Translations under genes and position numbers: made by a program
Shown: positions 18,883 to 31,538 of the stretch, piece after piece
Layout of the letters: each line of letters begins with the position of its first letter
How positions within the stretch are numbered: the first letter of the stretch is position 1
Origin: Brachypodius melanocephalos
Lineage: Eukaryota > Chordata > Aves > Passeriformes > Pycnonotidae
Length of the DNA stretch: 64,000 bases
Assembly: GCA_013398615.1 (NCBI GenBank)
Contig: VZSR01000514.1
Span: 7,807,316-7,871,315, forward strand
Direction of reading: 5' to 3'
The notes under the pieces: model-generated
The model's database searches: none
The model's input: the letters and a program-made list of their open reading frames with translations, nothing else
Told to the model about the DNA's origin: nothing

Positions 18883-21020
18883 GGCCTCACATCCATAAGA
18901 TCTATAGTCAATCAGTGTTTCTAATGTGCTCATCATGGAAATATCTTGGCATTGTGTGGCTGGCCCACTTCAGTGTGACTAGAATAGCAGAGCATTATAT
19001 TAAGCAAACAGAACAGTTTGATTTATAGATTTGTGGTAAGAATAGTTCAGTTTTCCAGGGTGTTCAATTTAATTAACATTCTCCAGGGAAAAAACTGCTA
19101 TTGTTTCCCTAACCACATGCCTTCCAATACAAAATAAACTCTTGCTGGTGTGTATGTGCTGCTTAATTATCCTAAATGGTTCCTTTTGAAAGTTGTCTAT
19201 TGACCTGCTTCTACACTTCACAAGTGGAGCATATCCCATTCACTCAAGAGTGTGTCTCTACCTGCACTCAGCAAGAAAGAGATACCAGATGAATTTTAAC
19301 ACTGCTAAAATGACAAAGCAACCTGCTGCAGGCCGCATTCCCCAGTGGTGTGTGTGAATAAGGCTGCAGGGGTCGTTTATAAAGCCAAGTAAATTGCAAT
19401 AATAACGGTAGGTCCTAAATCCAGCCTCTGTTTGATGGTTGAGGATAAATCTATGGCAAGGAGGCTAGTGAAGAACAGAGCAGGAGAGCAGGGGACAATT
19501 TGTCTGTTTGACCCACTAGGGATCAATTCCTGCTGTTGATTTTCACCTTGAGCTGCTCCATGGTTTTGATCTGCTGGTTTTCAGAGGAGTGAGCTACAGG
19601 AAAAGCAGATCCTGGGCTCAGGTCATCCCTGGCTGCCAGTGCTGTGTAAATCAAAAATCTTTTGCACCAACACAGTGCCTGATCTGCTGCCTTCATCTTC
19701 CAGACTCCCTCGCAGTTTTTCAAGAGTGCCCAGATTCAGGAGAAGAAGATGGTGGAGCAATCCTGACTCCATTTTTTATCCCAACATTTAAGTGGAAACA
19801 GCACTGGGCCCAGTGAGTGCTGCAGTGTGGGATGACAGGAGGGTGAGATTTTGTGCAGTTGAGTCAGTAGTGAGAGCTGGCTGTAGCCGGCTCTGACTGA
19901 ACACAATAAACAATTCCACTTGCAACATGCTGTACTGTTTAAGGGCTCAGAGATGCCAGTGGGAGTTTTGCCTGACGAGCAAGGGAATAACAGGTCCTTG
20001 CTCTCTTTCATGCCTCATGGAGTGTCACAGCCCCCTGTGTGCTGCAGACAGGTAACGGAGGGTGAGATAAGAGATAAGGCAGGGGCAGGAGGAGCAGAAG
20101 GGCTGTGCCACTGCCTCCCCACTGCTGGAGAGAGCCTCCCTCCAGCTGGTGAGCTCCCATCCATGCTGGAGCTGTCTGGAAGATGCTCTAAGGATGGCCA
20201 GGGAAAGTACACAACCAGGCCCTGGAAACTGTGCATTAGCTCTGCAGAGCAAATGACATGAATGCAATGGCTCCCTCTCCATTTAGCATCCATCCATCTC
20301 TGCCACTGTGTCTCCATTAGTTCTGCTTTCCAATGGCTCCTTCTGTCTAAAAAAGGAACCTAAGTTTTAGGGAAAGGTTAGAAATATTTTTTTTCTGCTG
20401 TGTAATGTGCATGCAATTTATTGAATAGTCTCAGAAATCCAACTATGTTGCTTTCCTCCTGCAATACTGCTGATTCAAACATAAAGCAGCAGGTTAAAAT
20501 ATATTCATAAGATACTAAAAAAATGAAACTTGTCAAAACAAGCAGCAGATTTCTCCCTAATATTATGGTATACAATTTTTATAAATGTGGAGGCAGCTTT
20601 TCTTAGAAGTGTATTTTAAACTCATCTAAATTATATTAGGAGTCAAGGCCCAATTTGGTTACAAGCTGTGAGACATCAAGGGTTCTTTTAATGAAGAATT
20701 CACGCTGGAAAAATGTATGTCACAAGACATATGAGTGGATGCCTCCGTGCTCACTAACCCTTTGCTCCCCATGTACTGATGCACACTGAAATGGAAATGC
20801 ACAAAAGGGGTTCAGATGAAGTCCTTGACTCCAAATGGCCATTTGGGTCTCTCCATCAGCACAGAGAGCTGCAAAACAAAGCGGCATCAGCAAAGATGCC
20901 TGAGGTTTGATTTGAATTTTGCTCAAGTTGAGTGATACTATTTATACCCCGGGCTAATCAGAACCAGGGCTGTTTCATCATTCTAAATGTCAGGAAAAAT
21001 ATATCATGTGCATCAAGGGA

Positions 21021-21084
21021 GAAATCTTGGCCCCACTGAAGTCAATGGCAAAACTCCCATTGATTTCATTTGGGCCAGGATTTC
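21021..21084. repeat. Short palindromic repeat, 27-bp imperfect arms
   Basis: The left arm 21021-21047 and right arm 21058-21084 are reverse complements with 4 mismatches in 27, around a 10-bp loop. The core TGAAGTCAATGG is typical of dispersed palindromes in sauropsid genomes. It may be a remnant of a non-autonomous DNA transposon; the family name is not known to me. Confidence 0.75.
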
Positions 21085-22950
21085 ACCCTGAATAAAAACT
21101 CATGTTTCATACACAGTTTAGATGGCAATGGGTTTATCTGTGAGTGGTTTTCAAAAATTGTTTTGGAGAAAAATACATTACTGCAATGCAATTAGGCATT
21201 TATTTAGCCTTTACAGAGCAATCAATGTTTTTGTGAGCAGTGTAAAGGAATTTAAGAAGAGCAACTCAAGGCTGAAGTTGTACGATATGCAATTGGGCAA
21301 TTGCTAGAACACATAATTGAGTTTGATTCAACGTCTCCAAACACAGTTTCACTAATAAGCTCCTGGGTTTGTGTCTGGATGATCCAAATGTGAATATTTT
21401 TTCCTGCTGGGTGACGTAATAGCTCTCCAGGACACCAGTGCAGCGGATGTAACATATTTGATTTGATGAGCCGCTTGGACACGAGAAAGAGCTTGTAGTT
21501 GTCTCTCTGAGTTGCTCTCACACTAATGAAACACAGTCCTGTGGCCTCTGCAGTCCTGCTGGGCTTGAGCAGCTGTCTTTGGTACTGTCCCCAGCACAGG
21601 AGGTGGACAGAGGGTCACTGTCAGCTTTGAACGTCATTAGAGAGGTTTGGTGAAGTCCCCAGCCTTGTTTTAAACCAGAAGATTTTTGTCTTTCCTTGCT
21701 GGCACCGTTAATGGGCAAAGTGTTAGGATTTGTGAGGTTCTATGTTAGCTGAGACAATGCACAGGAAGGAAAATAGCCTTGTTTTCACTGTCTAATTAGT
21801 TCATGGTGCATATTTCTTCAGCTGTGTACTTAATATTTTGAAAAGTATCATGGGATCATGAAAACAGCTTTGCATTTCAGTCAGAAAAGGAGCCAGTGGA
21901 AAAAAACCCATGAACAACATTCGGTGATTGGAAAACACCACATCCCCACTTAAAAGGGCTTTCAAAAGATATGCTGCACTCAATGAATCTCACTCCTCCT
22001 AACCAAAGCCATAAATCTGATGTACAAAATGTTCCCTTATTTTGACTGGATCTATTTGAACTGATTAATTTTTCACAATTTTCTCAGAAAACCACACTGT
22101 GGCATCGCTTCAGCACTTCGGCTGCCCATCTCACACAGACACCATCGGTTCCTGAAATACTTGGGTTTCCTGTGAGTTTAGAATGGGTCCCTTCCAAGTA
22201 TTCACTTTGTCTGATCTTGTTTAAATTATTTGAATGAGCAAAATTATAGCCTTTGATGCTACGTTGCGAAAACATTTAATCTATTTTGTTTTCAGCTTTC
22301 CTTTGACTGGTACAAGAAACAAAGCCTGGGAAAACAGACTTATGGGTGAGTGGCTAGTCACATTTGGAGATAATTTGTTTTCCAAACATTTATACTTCCT
22401 AAGAAGCAGTTTCTCCAAAAGAATAACTCCTGGAAGTGGCTACAGTAGTGGTCAGAGAAGAGGAAAACACATCTGATGTAGTCACCTCGATTAAGGTCCT
22501 GTCCAATTAGGTTTAACAAGACAGGGTTAGAGAATCATCCTAAAATACACTGAGGAGAGGAAAATATTAAGGAACAAAGAAGCCTCTGGCCCCAAAGGAC
22601 AAGAGAAAAGAATTTCAAACCATCTTGACGAATCAGTACAACCACAGCTTGATGGAGAGACAAAAATGGGATGACTCTGGCTCTGACGATTGGTGCTGAG
22701 ATTAAAAAAGCAAACAGAAAAATAAATCCTTTCACTTCTAGACCACTGACTTGAATTAATAAACCAGTTAGTCATCATCATCTGATAGTTGCTGAACCTG
22801 TCCTCTCTGGAACAAACTGGTGGTCTCAACAGGAGCTCTAGGAGGCAGATGACAATATTCAAGCCAAACAATAATTTCCTGCCTGGCATTATTGCTGGCC
22901 ATCTCCATAGGAAGGCCAAGGAGCAAGTGGGGGGAAAATCTCAACAATAG

Positions 22951-23003
22951 TTTATTACTATTATTACTATCATTACTACTAGTACTGTTATTACTGTTAT
23001 TAA
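22951..23003. repeat. Imperfect TTA/CTA trinucleotide tract
   Basis: A run of TTATTACTATTATTACTATC-type triplets extends to GTTATTAATT. Confidence 0.85.
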
Positions 23004-26000
23004 TTCACAAGAGGAAATTATACAGTTGTCTGAGTATGGCAGTAATTATGCAGTTGAATGGGATTACTGCAAAGCAGGGCTGAGATGAGGGATGCAAGCT
23101 GTGGCTGGATTAGGAAAGCATCTGCGGCTGCACTGACTTGGCGAGGGACAGAAGCAGGGCTGTCACTGCTGGAGACCCAACAGCAGCAGCTATTACTGCA
23201 TGGAATGGCTCCTGCTTTTACAGGCAGGGGCTGCAGCAGCTCCCACCCTGCCTGGAGAGGCACTGTGGTGGGGAGGAGCAGTGGCACAGGCTCACCCGTG
23301 GGTTGTGTTCCTTCTTCTGGCTGGCCCCCAGCAGTTCGAATCCTTTTTGAGTGAAGATTCCTCCAGAGGATCACTCACCACCCAGGAAACTGCTGTCAGG
23401 GGTTGCACTGAGGCTGAGCAAACACCCAGCAGTGTGCAGTGTCACAGCAGCCTGTCCTGGCCCTGGCTGAAAACACAGCATCCCCTAAGAGCTGCTTTTC
23501 CCCAGGCCTGCCTTTGCTTTCCTCTTTTCTCTGGATGAGCAGAGTGGAACAGTCACAAAGTCCATCATTGCACTCGTGATCACTTCATCAGTGTTTGGAA
23601 AGAGGATCATCACCCAGTCTGTTCTAGGGTTTAGAGCATAACACTTCATCATTGCTGTGTTGGCCCTAAGGTGGCAATTTAAGTGAGTTTTGTATTCTGT
23701 GCTGATTTATGGTGGCTAAACTAATGTAATAAAACTTCCCAGACCCTTTTCATGTGCGTTATTGATAAAAACGCTCAGTAAAAGAAATGTGTAAATCCAT
23801 CTTTGTGAGCTCTAATACTTGTTGGTGGCATCTGTTTTTCATTTAACAAGATGACTGAAAATGAATGTAACTACAAAAAAAAAAAAAAACAAACTCAAAC
23901 AGCCAAATGTGTACATATCATTGTGTAAAAACTGCAATTTCACCACTCACTGATAATCAGCCCTGATTTATTTGAACAGACTTTGAGGTTCTGACTTCAC
24001 TTCTCAGCCAGGGCTTCAGTTCAGCAGCAGTTTTCCTTAGGCAGGGTCTCCCAGGTCTGATCCAGACATATCCATTTGCAACAACATCCACTGGAGAGGG
24101 TTTTGTACACGGTAATAGCAGAGTGAATCAGGAGAATTAAAGTTTCCCTTCAGTCACAATCTTCTGTGCCTTGGCATACCCTTAGGGCATTTACTAAGTG
24201 AGTATGAACATCTTTTGTGCTATCTTATGACAAAATGGCCTGTTTACGGAATGACACCATTTCTGGGTATGGAAAAGTTACCTTTTATCACACATCATGT
24301 GTAACGATCACAGAAGAGATTAGAAAACGGAGATATATGGGAAGAAGGGAGTGTGCAGTGGATTGCTCAGCACCATGGAAATACAATGTGCAGGAAAAGA
24401 GGAGAGTCTCTGGAGACTGCCTGGGTTGTTAGCATTGATAAGAACAACTGGGATGTGATGCCGAAGCTGGGCTGGTGTTTATGGTCAGGATGTTGCGCTT
24501 CCCATGTACTGGACAGAGCTTTGTATGTGGCTTTGTCAGTGGCACAAAAATAGGCCAGAACAAGTATAAATTAAATAACCTCTCTCTGTGCATGGTGATG
24601 GAGTCCTTGCAGGTTGATAAAGAGCAAATCTAGCTGGTTATCTCCCCAGATACAGTCTCCCAGAAAAAGAACTAGTGCAGCTCTGATGTACCAGGTAGAG
24701 ATCAGCTTCTAAACATGGGCAAGGCAAATATGACTGTAAATGATGGGAGACATCAGCAGCTTTCCAGCATAAACCCACCTAAATGCCCAACAGCATGGGC
24801 TGAACATTTTATTGGGACAGTGCCCAGGTGTAATTTGCACAAAACTGTGCTGACAGCTCATAGTCATGAACAATGTGACAACAATGGCACAGCTGAAACC
24901 AGGACAAACTTGCTGCCAAATTTATCATCTCTGGGTGCACAGTGACAAGTGTTCACCCATCTCAAAACAGAGCTAGGAATCCTGGGTCAGTGACTGAGAC
25001 ATCCATTTAGGATGCGCCCCTCAGTCGTTCTCCAGTATTCCAGCAGCTTTTCCTAATGATGCTTCTTTCCAGTTCTGCCTAATTTGCAAATTCACAGCTG
25101 TATGGCCGAGGAATGTAATAGGGTTAGATCCTTGGGAATTTTGGACCTGCAGGCTTCAATGAGCCTTGGGGGAGTTATCCAGGCTCGGAAGACATCCATC
25201 AGGTCTCTGTTCCAAAGAAATCCTCCACCATCTGCCTCATTCCCCATGCCCTGAAGCCAGTGGGAGTCCTACCAGATAATTCAATAGAAATCAGCCCAGC
25301 ACTCACCTAAAACACACACCTGTTCCTTGCAGCATAAAGTGATAAGCTGTAAAAGGTTTGGTTTTTAATTGGACACTTAATACCAGCTTTGGCAGGTGAT
25401 TAAACTGAGATTTACTTCCAAGGGAGATAAGAAGTAAATTTCTAAGGACTTCTGGAGTGATGGTTTAACAGCACGGTAATTATACAGAGAATTTTTTGGA
25501 AGAACTGGGCAAGTTAAGGGAGAATCAGACATAAGTAAGTGAGTTGTTTTTCTTCCTACACTCAGAAGACACAGGAGATTAGAAAATGACAAAAAAAATA
25601 GACCAGTGTTTAAGTCGTTTGAAAATAAGGGATTGTGAGTGGACACAAAAGCTGCCCAAGAAAATGTTTAATAAGGAGCCAACAAGGAATATATTTCCAC
25701 TCCAACTGAAACAGAAGTGGCCAGTGCTATCAGAACATCGATGTATACAAATCAAACAATACAGCTTAACTAGCTCCCATGGGTAAAATAAAGAGGCATG
25801 AAGTAGGGATTTGTCAGTCATTGAGACCTTTATTAATAACAACTGTATTGAAGAGCGTGGGTTCTGGTACTTGCAAACAGGAAGCAGCAGCACTCAAACA
25901 AGAAAGCCAACATTTCACTGCATGTAAAGGAAGATCATAATTCAGAGGGAAAAAAGAAATTTTTTTTAAAAAACAAATTAAGTTACACGATTGCAACAAA

Positions 26001-26894
26001 GACTGGGATGCTAATAAAGCATTTTTGTATTTTAGTTTATAAAAATACAATATTCTTAAGTATTGTATTAGAATTGTCTGACTGGTGTTGGGACAAATAT
26101 GCGATGGATAAAGAGAACAAGTGCTCAGAATGGTCAAACAATGAGGTTCATCTCCCACACTCACCTGGCTTCACAGCAAACTTTTTAATTTTTCCAAGGA
26201 CATATTAAAGAAGTTTTTCACCTTTAGGCTTCTGTTTGACAGGGGAAGACTATTTCAGGCCTCTTGTGAGGATGCTCACCATAGTCCTCTATGCAGAAGG
26301 CTTTTTTAGCCCTTGTGTTTGCATAGCTCTGTGAATGGGAGCAGGGTTGTTTATCCTAAGCACCCAGACATGGACTGTACTGCTGAGGGTGTGCTCCAAA
26401 GTGGTTGAATGTGGCTCCTCTTTTTGGCTAGACTATCTTTACTGAACTTTTCCTTTGCTCTGGTTTGCTGGTGTTCCCACAAACATGACATGAAACATTC
26501 TACTTCGGGGGACAGTCCTGCCCCTCCAGCACCCCATAACCCTGGGAATGGGACTCAGGGGTCTTGCAGAGCCCATCCTCTCAGTGCACCAGAGCTCAAA
26601 GACAGCAAAAAAGTCCCATCAGTCTGTGACACCCCTGAACCCCTTCAAGCAATTCCTTTGTCCTCCTGTGGTCTGACTGCTTTAATGGTAATTGGATCAT
26701 GACTACGGTGGTTTTGTTGCAATTGTTCTCCCCTGCAAACACAGGTGTTTTCTGGGGCTATAAAATACACACAGCCCCAGACACAACTCAAAGGGGGGTT
26801 GTACCTGTCTCCTGGTAATTCTAAGTTAACAATTTTTCACCTGAAAAACAAATATTTCCCCTTTGTCCTTTCCTGGGGAATACCGAAGAGAGAA

Positions 26895-27700
26895 GGACTG
26901 CATCCTGTTCTGTGTAACTAGGTCAAAAGCTGTAGTAATTATATAATAATGGCTTGGAAAGGCAGTATTTCAGGACAAGGTGTTTCGAGCCAACAACTCC
27001 AGTCATAAGAATGACAATGGTATTTATTGCAGGAAATCCCTTGCAAGAAAAATATCTGCCTATTACAGACAGCAATAAAGTAAAAATTTTGCCTTGAGCA
27101 TATTCCTTCCTAAGGCAGAACAGTAAATATCTGAGCTGTAGAAACATTAAAATACCTGTAACTAGTAAGAATTTACAGTTCTACAAAAAACACGTTGTCA
27201 ACAATGTTTGTAGGTGCTTTAGAGAGAAGTAGGCATTTACTAAAGATTTATGGATTATGGTGTTCTGTGACATCATAAAATGTGGGGAATCTGAGTGCAA
27301 GACTGTTTGGCTGCTCAGCAAAAGGCTCTTCTTAGACCATTAGGCTGTGCCATCCATCACTGCTAAGGTTATTTCCTTGATAGGCCTTGGAAAAGGTGTT
27401 GTATATCACAAATAGTCTATGACCTCACAAGTCAGGCTGGGAGCACCTTTTTCTCCATTAGCAGTTGAAGTTAATATCGTTTATTATTTTTACAAAGAAA
27501 GTAATTACCTCGAGGTTTTAAATGCTTTTTCCAGATTGAAGCTGTGACCTCAACTTTAGGATGATGTTGGTGTTTGTAATCACATTATTTCTGAGTTTGA
27601 TGATTCATCATGCACTCATTATATGTGATTTTCTTGTGCAATGGTACAACACATTAAAAGCAAATGAAGTTACATATCCTCATTTAAAATAGTTTGAAAG
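26895..27700. promoter_or_regulatory. Candidate conserved non-coding element, desert block 1
   Basis: About 800 bp of AT-rich, non-repetitive sequence has many developmental-type cores: TAATTATATAATAATGG near 26936, TTATGGATTATGG near 27249, GTTAATATCGTTTATTATT near 27470 and AAGTAATTACCTCGAGG near 27499. The texture is like deep-conserved elements, but no alignment was possible. Confidence 0.35.
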
Positions 27701-28192
27701 GGAAATCAGTCACAATCACTGCTGCTTTTGTGCATTGTTCTTCTACATTCACTGGCACTTCACTTGGTGAAGTCAAGGATTTGATCTTTAAATTTCATAG
27801 CTATGTAACAGACAGTGATATTAAATGGGATACACGAGGGACACCGGTATTATAAAGCTCATTTTAGCTGCTTTTATATATTACATTACCTTGAAAACAA
27901 ATTAGAATCTTCAGTCTCAGGCCAGGAATGCCAGGAAGAGCAGAGGAAATTTTATAGACTAAGTAGAGTGAGGTATTTGGGATCTGTATCCCTGGAGGTG
28001 ATCTCTCCATTAATGAATTGTTTCGTGTTCCCCATTCTTCCCATCCTTCCCTTTCTCATTCCCAAAGGTCCTGGGTGTTCCTGTCATCTTGCAAAGGTCA
28101 AGTGGAAACCTGGCATGGATCTCCTGGTGGAAACATAACCAGGACAGATTGCCTGGGAGCCTTGCCCTGTGCAGGATGATGGGGCAGGGAAA

Positions 28193-28674
28193 ATCACAGA
28201 ACCACAGAATATTGGAATGGCATGGGCTGGAAAGGATCTCTAAAGGTCACCCCTGCAAAGAACTGGGACAGCTTCAGCTGGAGCAGGGTGCTCAGAGCCC
28301 CATCAAACCTGACTTTGGATGCTCCTGGGTATGGTTTTTCATCTACCATATTTCTGGACAAGCTGTTTTGCCACCCTCCTTGGAAAACACTTGTTCCTTA
28401 TATCTAATTTAAACTGACCCTCTCTTATTTTAAAACCATTACCCATTTTCCTTTTGCAATAACCCCTGCTGAAAAGCTTGTCCCCTGTAGGTGCTGGAAA
28501 GTGCACGAGAGTCTCCCTGTGGCCTTTCTTTCCCCAGATGGACAACCCCGACCCTCTCAGCCTTTCCTCATAGGAGAGATGTTCAACTCCTTCATCTTCA
28601 TGGCCCTCCTCTTGACCTGCTCCAACAGATCTTTCCTGCAGGACCCCAGAACTGGATGCAGTACTCCAGGTAGA
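28193..28674 (-). mobile_element. CR1 LINE fragment, 3' end, minus orientation
   Basis: The + strand begins ATCACAGAACCACAGAATAT, the complement of the CR1 3' terminal ATTCTGTG-type repeats. It runs through GGGCTGGAAAGGATCTC, the GCTCAGAGCCCCATC block, ACCCTCTCAGCCTTTCCTCA and CTGGATGCAGTACTCCAGGT. The order matches the CR1 3' region read in reverse. Open frames here are remnants of the non-coding 3' part, and the copy is 5'-truncated and inactive. Confidence 0.9.
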
Positions 28675-28889
28675 TTCTTGCTGAAGTGTGTTAGGGGGGA
28701 AGAATCCCCTCCCCTAGAAATTTAGAGATAAGATCAAAGAGAAATTGAAGGGGAAGTCACTGGAAAGACCAGTCTGTGCCAAAATTTCATGGGGGGAAAA
28801 AAACCCAAAACAAACAACTTCTTTTTTTCATGGAAATGGACATCAGGGGCAAAAGAAATGTGTTTATTGCTGGGAAACACATGAAAAAC

Positions 28890-29200
28890 GAAGCAGCGGA
28901 GAAGGCATTCGGCACAGAGGGATTGCAGCAGCCAAGGAGAATGGAGGGCTTTGCATATCCAGAGTGAAGCTGCTGGGAAGGAGCTGCGAGGGGATTATGC
29001 AAATCCCTGATTGGGTGAGCGGGGGCTGATTGCCAGAGCAGGGCATGCACACTGCTGCCTGTACCTGGGTAGTGATTATGCAAATTACACCCCCCCAGCC
29101 AGGGTCCAGGGCGATTGGCTAAATGAGAAAAACTCTGGATACGCATCAGCAAACGCTCAGCGCTCAGGCCAGCCCACGGGCTGTGCAGGATAAACACAAA
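28890..29200. promoter_or_regulatory. Octamer and CCAAT-box cluster
   Basis: Two perfect octamers ATGCAAAT lie at 28997-29004 and 29078-29085, each in a GATTATGCAAAT context. A near-octamer CTTTGCAT is at 28949-28956. Inverted CCAAT boxes (GATTGG) are at 29009-29014 and 29113-29118. On the minus strand this reads CCAAT, ATTTGCAT, CCAAT, ATTTGCAT. The first octamer overlaps a GGATTA. It may be a POU/NF-Y-bound enhancer or promoter; no gene is recognised next to it. Confidence 0.5.
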
Positions 29201-31487
29201 CACACAAACTCTGCCTCCCCCTCTGCCTGGCATCCCCCTAACCCCGGGCTGGCAGCAGATGCCCATCGAGTAAAAGTGGGTGTCCTTTTCCATTTCCTGT
29301 GAGTCAGCCAGCAGAGGGACAGAAGACGGAAGATTGGATGGAAACTTCTCCACGTTGCCTGCAGTTTTCTGATCCCAGGAAAATTCTGTTTGTCAAAGGA
29401 GGGATGGGATGCACCTGCACAGTGGATGGGCTGAGTTTTGCACTATACGTGGGAAAGATCTGGAGGGGCGTGAGATGTAATTAAAAGATCAGATATTTAA
29501 TACACATTCCATGTTTTTTTAGGGGTTCGATGCCATCTAAATTTGTGAGAAGATAAGGACATTGCCCTGCCATACTTACAATAAAATTTTAATGCTCAGA
29601 AGTTTCTTTTTATTCTTTTTTATTCCAGTGTGTACAATTATGTCCCTATAGGTGTGCAATACAGCATCAGTTCTCAAATCCAGCATAATATCTCAATACA
29701 ATTTAATTTTGTTCTGAACAGCCTTTAATGTTTTCAGGAGCTTCTCACAAAAGGAATCTCATTCCCATGAACACCTAAGCCTGAAACACCTCTATAATTC
29801 TCACTGCACAATGTTGGAAAGACATGACTCAGAAATCCAGGAAAATACACTAATTATATTGTACAATTAATTGCACTCTGCAGTTTTCATAGCTTACTGG
29901 CAGATGGGTGATTCAGATTTTGAGATGATTGAGCCAGTTTAAAAACAGAATATAACTGACTAATAGCTGGACATGTCAGAAGAAAGAAAGGAAAATTTGC
30001 ATCTCATCCTGTGGCACAATCTAAGATCCCACTGAACTGGATAGCAATAAAAATCAGTTTATTAGCATGTCAGGGTTATAAGAAAATTTCTTGGTAAAGC
30101 CCATGCCAGTGAGGAAGAGAGTAAAAAAAGGTCCACAAAGTTTTCCACACTGAATTTTCTCCCTAATTATTCCCCTGGGTGGGCAGAACCTGCTTCTGAG
30201 TACAACAGGTTATTGGTGATATCGGCAAATGTCAGTCCCAGGGGACCAATTAATTTTAACAGAGGCTCCACTGAAAATCAGGGAATAAGGCCAAATATTA
30301 TTCCAGTGAAAATCAGGTGAGTGTTTACATCTGAGGAAAAAGAAAGGAGAAATATACAAACATTTGAGGCATGAGGGAAACCAAAGTGTGGTCTGCAGGC
30401 AGGACAGCGTGCACAAGCCTGGCTGGGGAAAGCCCATGGTTCCTCAGCACCTTCAGTCACAAACCAGTTGTTATAATTTGCCATATTTACTCTCAAAATT
30501 ACCTGCCCGCTGCCCAAAGATGGATTTTGGAAACCCAAGCTGTGGGCAGCTGTTCCCAGTCTCCACAGGCTGTGGGAGCTGAGGGGAGTGGAAGCTGACA
30601 GGAGATGTTTTCTGATTAACTGCTCTGCTTTTAGTAAGCCAATAAACATTTGAAGAGCAATAACTTGCAATAATTGATAACCCCTAGACTATTTCTAGCC
30701 CACTTTCATGGAGGTATAGATCAAATATTACTTAAACAACTGGCTTCTGTCATGACACCAGCTCAGTCTGTGCCTGCTGGGCTGCAAAGCTGTGTAAGCA
30801 GCAGCTTTCAATGGAGTATTGATTCCTGTCAGTTTGCAAAGAGAAAAATAGAGAATGTCAGCCCTGCTACAAGAGAGACACGGTGGAAAGAGGGAAAAGA
30901 TCACAGGAGCACTGAGCTGTGCTCTCTCTGGCTGAGCTGCAGCTCCTGTCCCCCTGGTGCCAGCAGTGGATGAAATTTGTGACGAGTCCGTGGTGCCTGC
31001 TCACCTGTGAGCTGCTCTGTACCCTGCAGCATCACAGAGCAGAGCTGCTGGGGATGGATCTCTGCTCAGCACCCCTGGGCAGCTGTCCCAGCCACACAAA
31101 CCACCCGCACAATTGACATTAATTGGCACCCTCCTTGCAGTCTCCAAGGAGAGGCTAAAGATTTAATGGGCGTTGGGAGTGAATTATTCCCATTCGCCTC
31201 AAGGTGGTCCCTGCAGGGCTGTGCTGACACACACGGGCAGTGCCAGACACCTGAGCTGCCACCTCTGGTGATGGATTTGCTTCACTGGTATTTTTAAAGG
31301 ACAAAGACAAAAGGGAGAAATGAGAAACTTAGAACAACAGGGAAAATAAAAAAAACCCCAGCAGGCTATTTATCAAAGGCGTCTTGGAACTGGAGTAAAT
31401 ATTTTTTTTTTGGGTAGCTGTGAGGTCAAATGGTTTAATCTTTATGTAAATTGGTGACTCTTCATGGAGGCAACCACTTCATATGAG

Positions 31488-31538
31488 CAAATACTTAATA
31501 CTAAATACTAAATACTAGATATCAAATACTAAATACTG
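31488..31538. repeat. Short tandem repeat of ACTAAAT-type heptamers
   Basis: Imperfect tandem copies of a 7-bp unit (AATACTAAATACTAAATACT), then a diverged copy and two more copies. Confidence 0.85.

Larger units (their letters stand above)
18456..26890. other. Intergenic, AT-rich, no gene seen (contains small repeats listed separately)
   Basis: No exon or RNA gene was recognised. Segments such as 18.95-19.12 kb and 19.31-19.43 kb (CGTTTATAAAGCC and TAAATTGCAATAATAACGG) look non-random and may be conserved. A GC-richer patch at 23.06-23.53 kb gives overlapping open frames without homology. TCF-like CCTTTGATGC lies at 22250-22259. Confidence 0.45.

Noticed and set aside
23274..23350. Possible tRNA gene: AGTTCGAATCC followed by TTTTT, with TGGCACAGG upstream
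   Set aside because: The T-stem does not pair, no acceptor stem forms and the A box is poor. It is only a chance B-box-like match.
28501..28725. Open frames downstream of 28.5 kb resembling a coding exon
   Set aside because: They lie within the non-coding 3' part of a CR1 element.
28787..29353. Minus-strand frame of 188 codons over the octamer/CCAAT cluster
   Set aside because: Not a histone or any other protein I recognise. The frame crosses a regulatory-looking region by chance.
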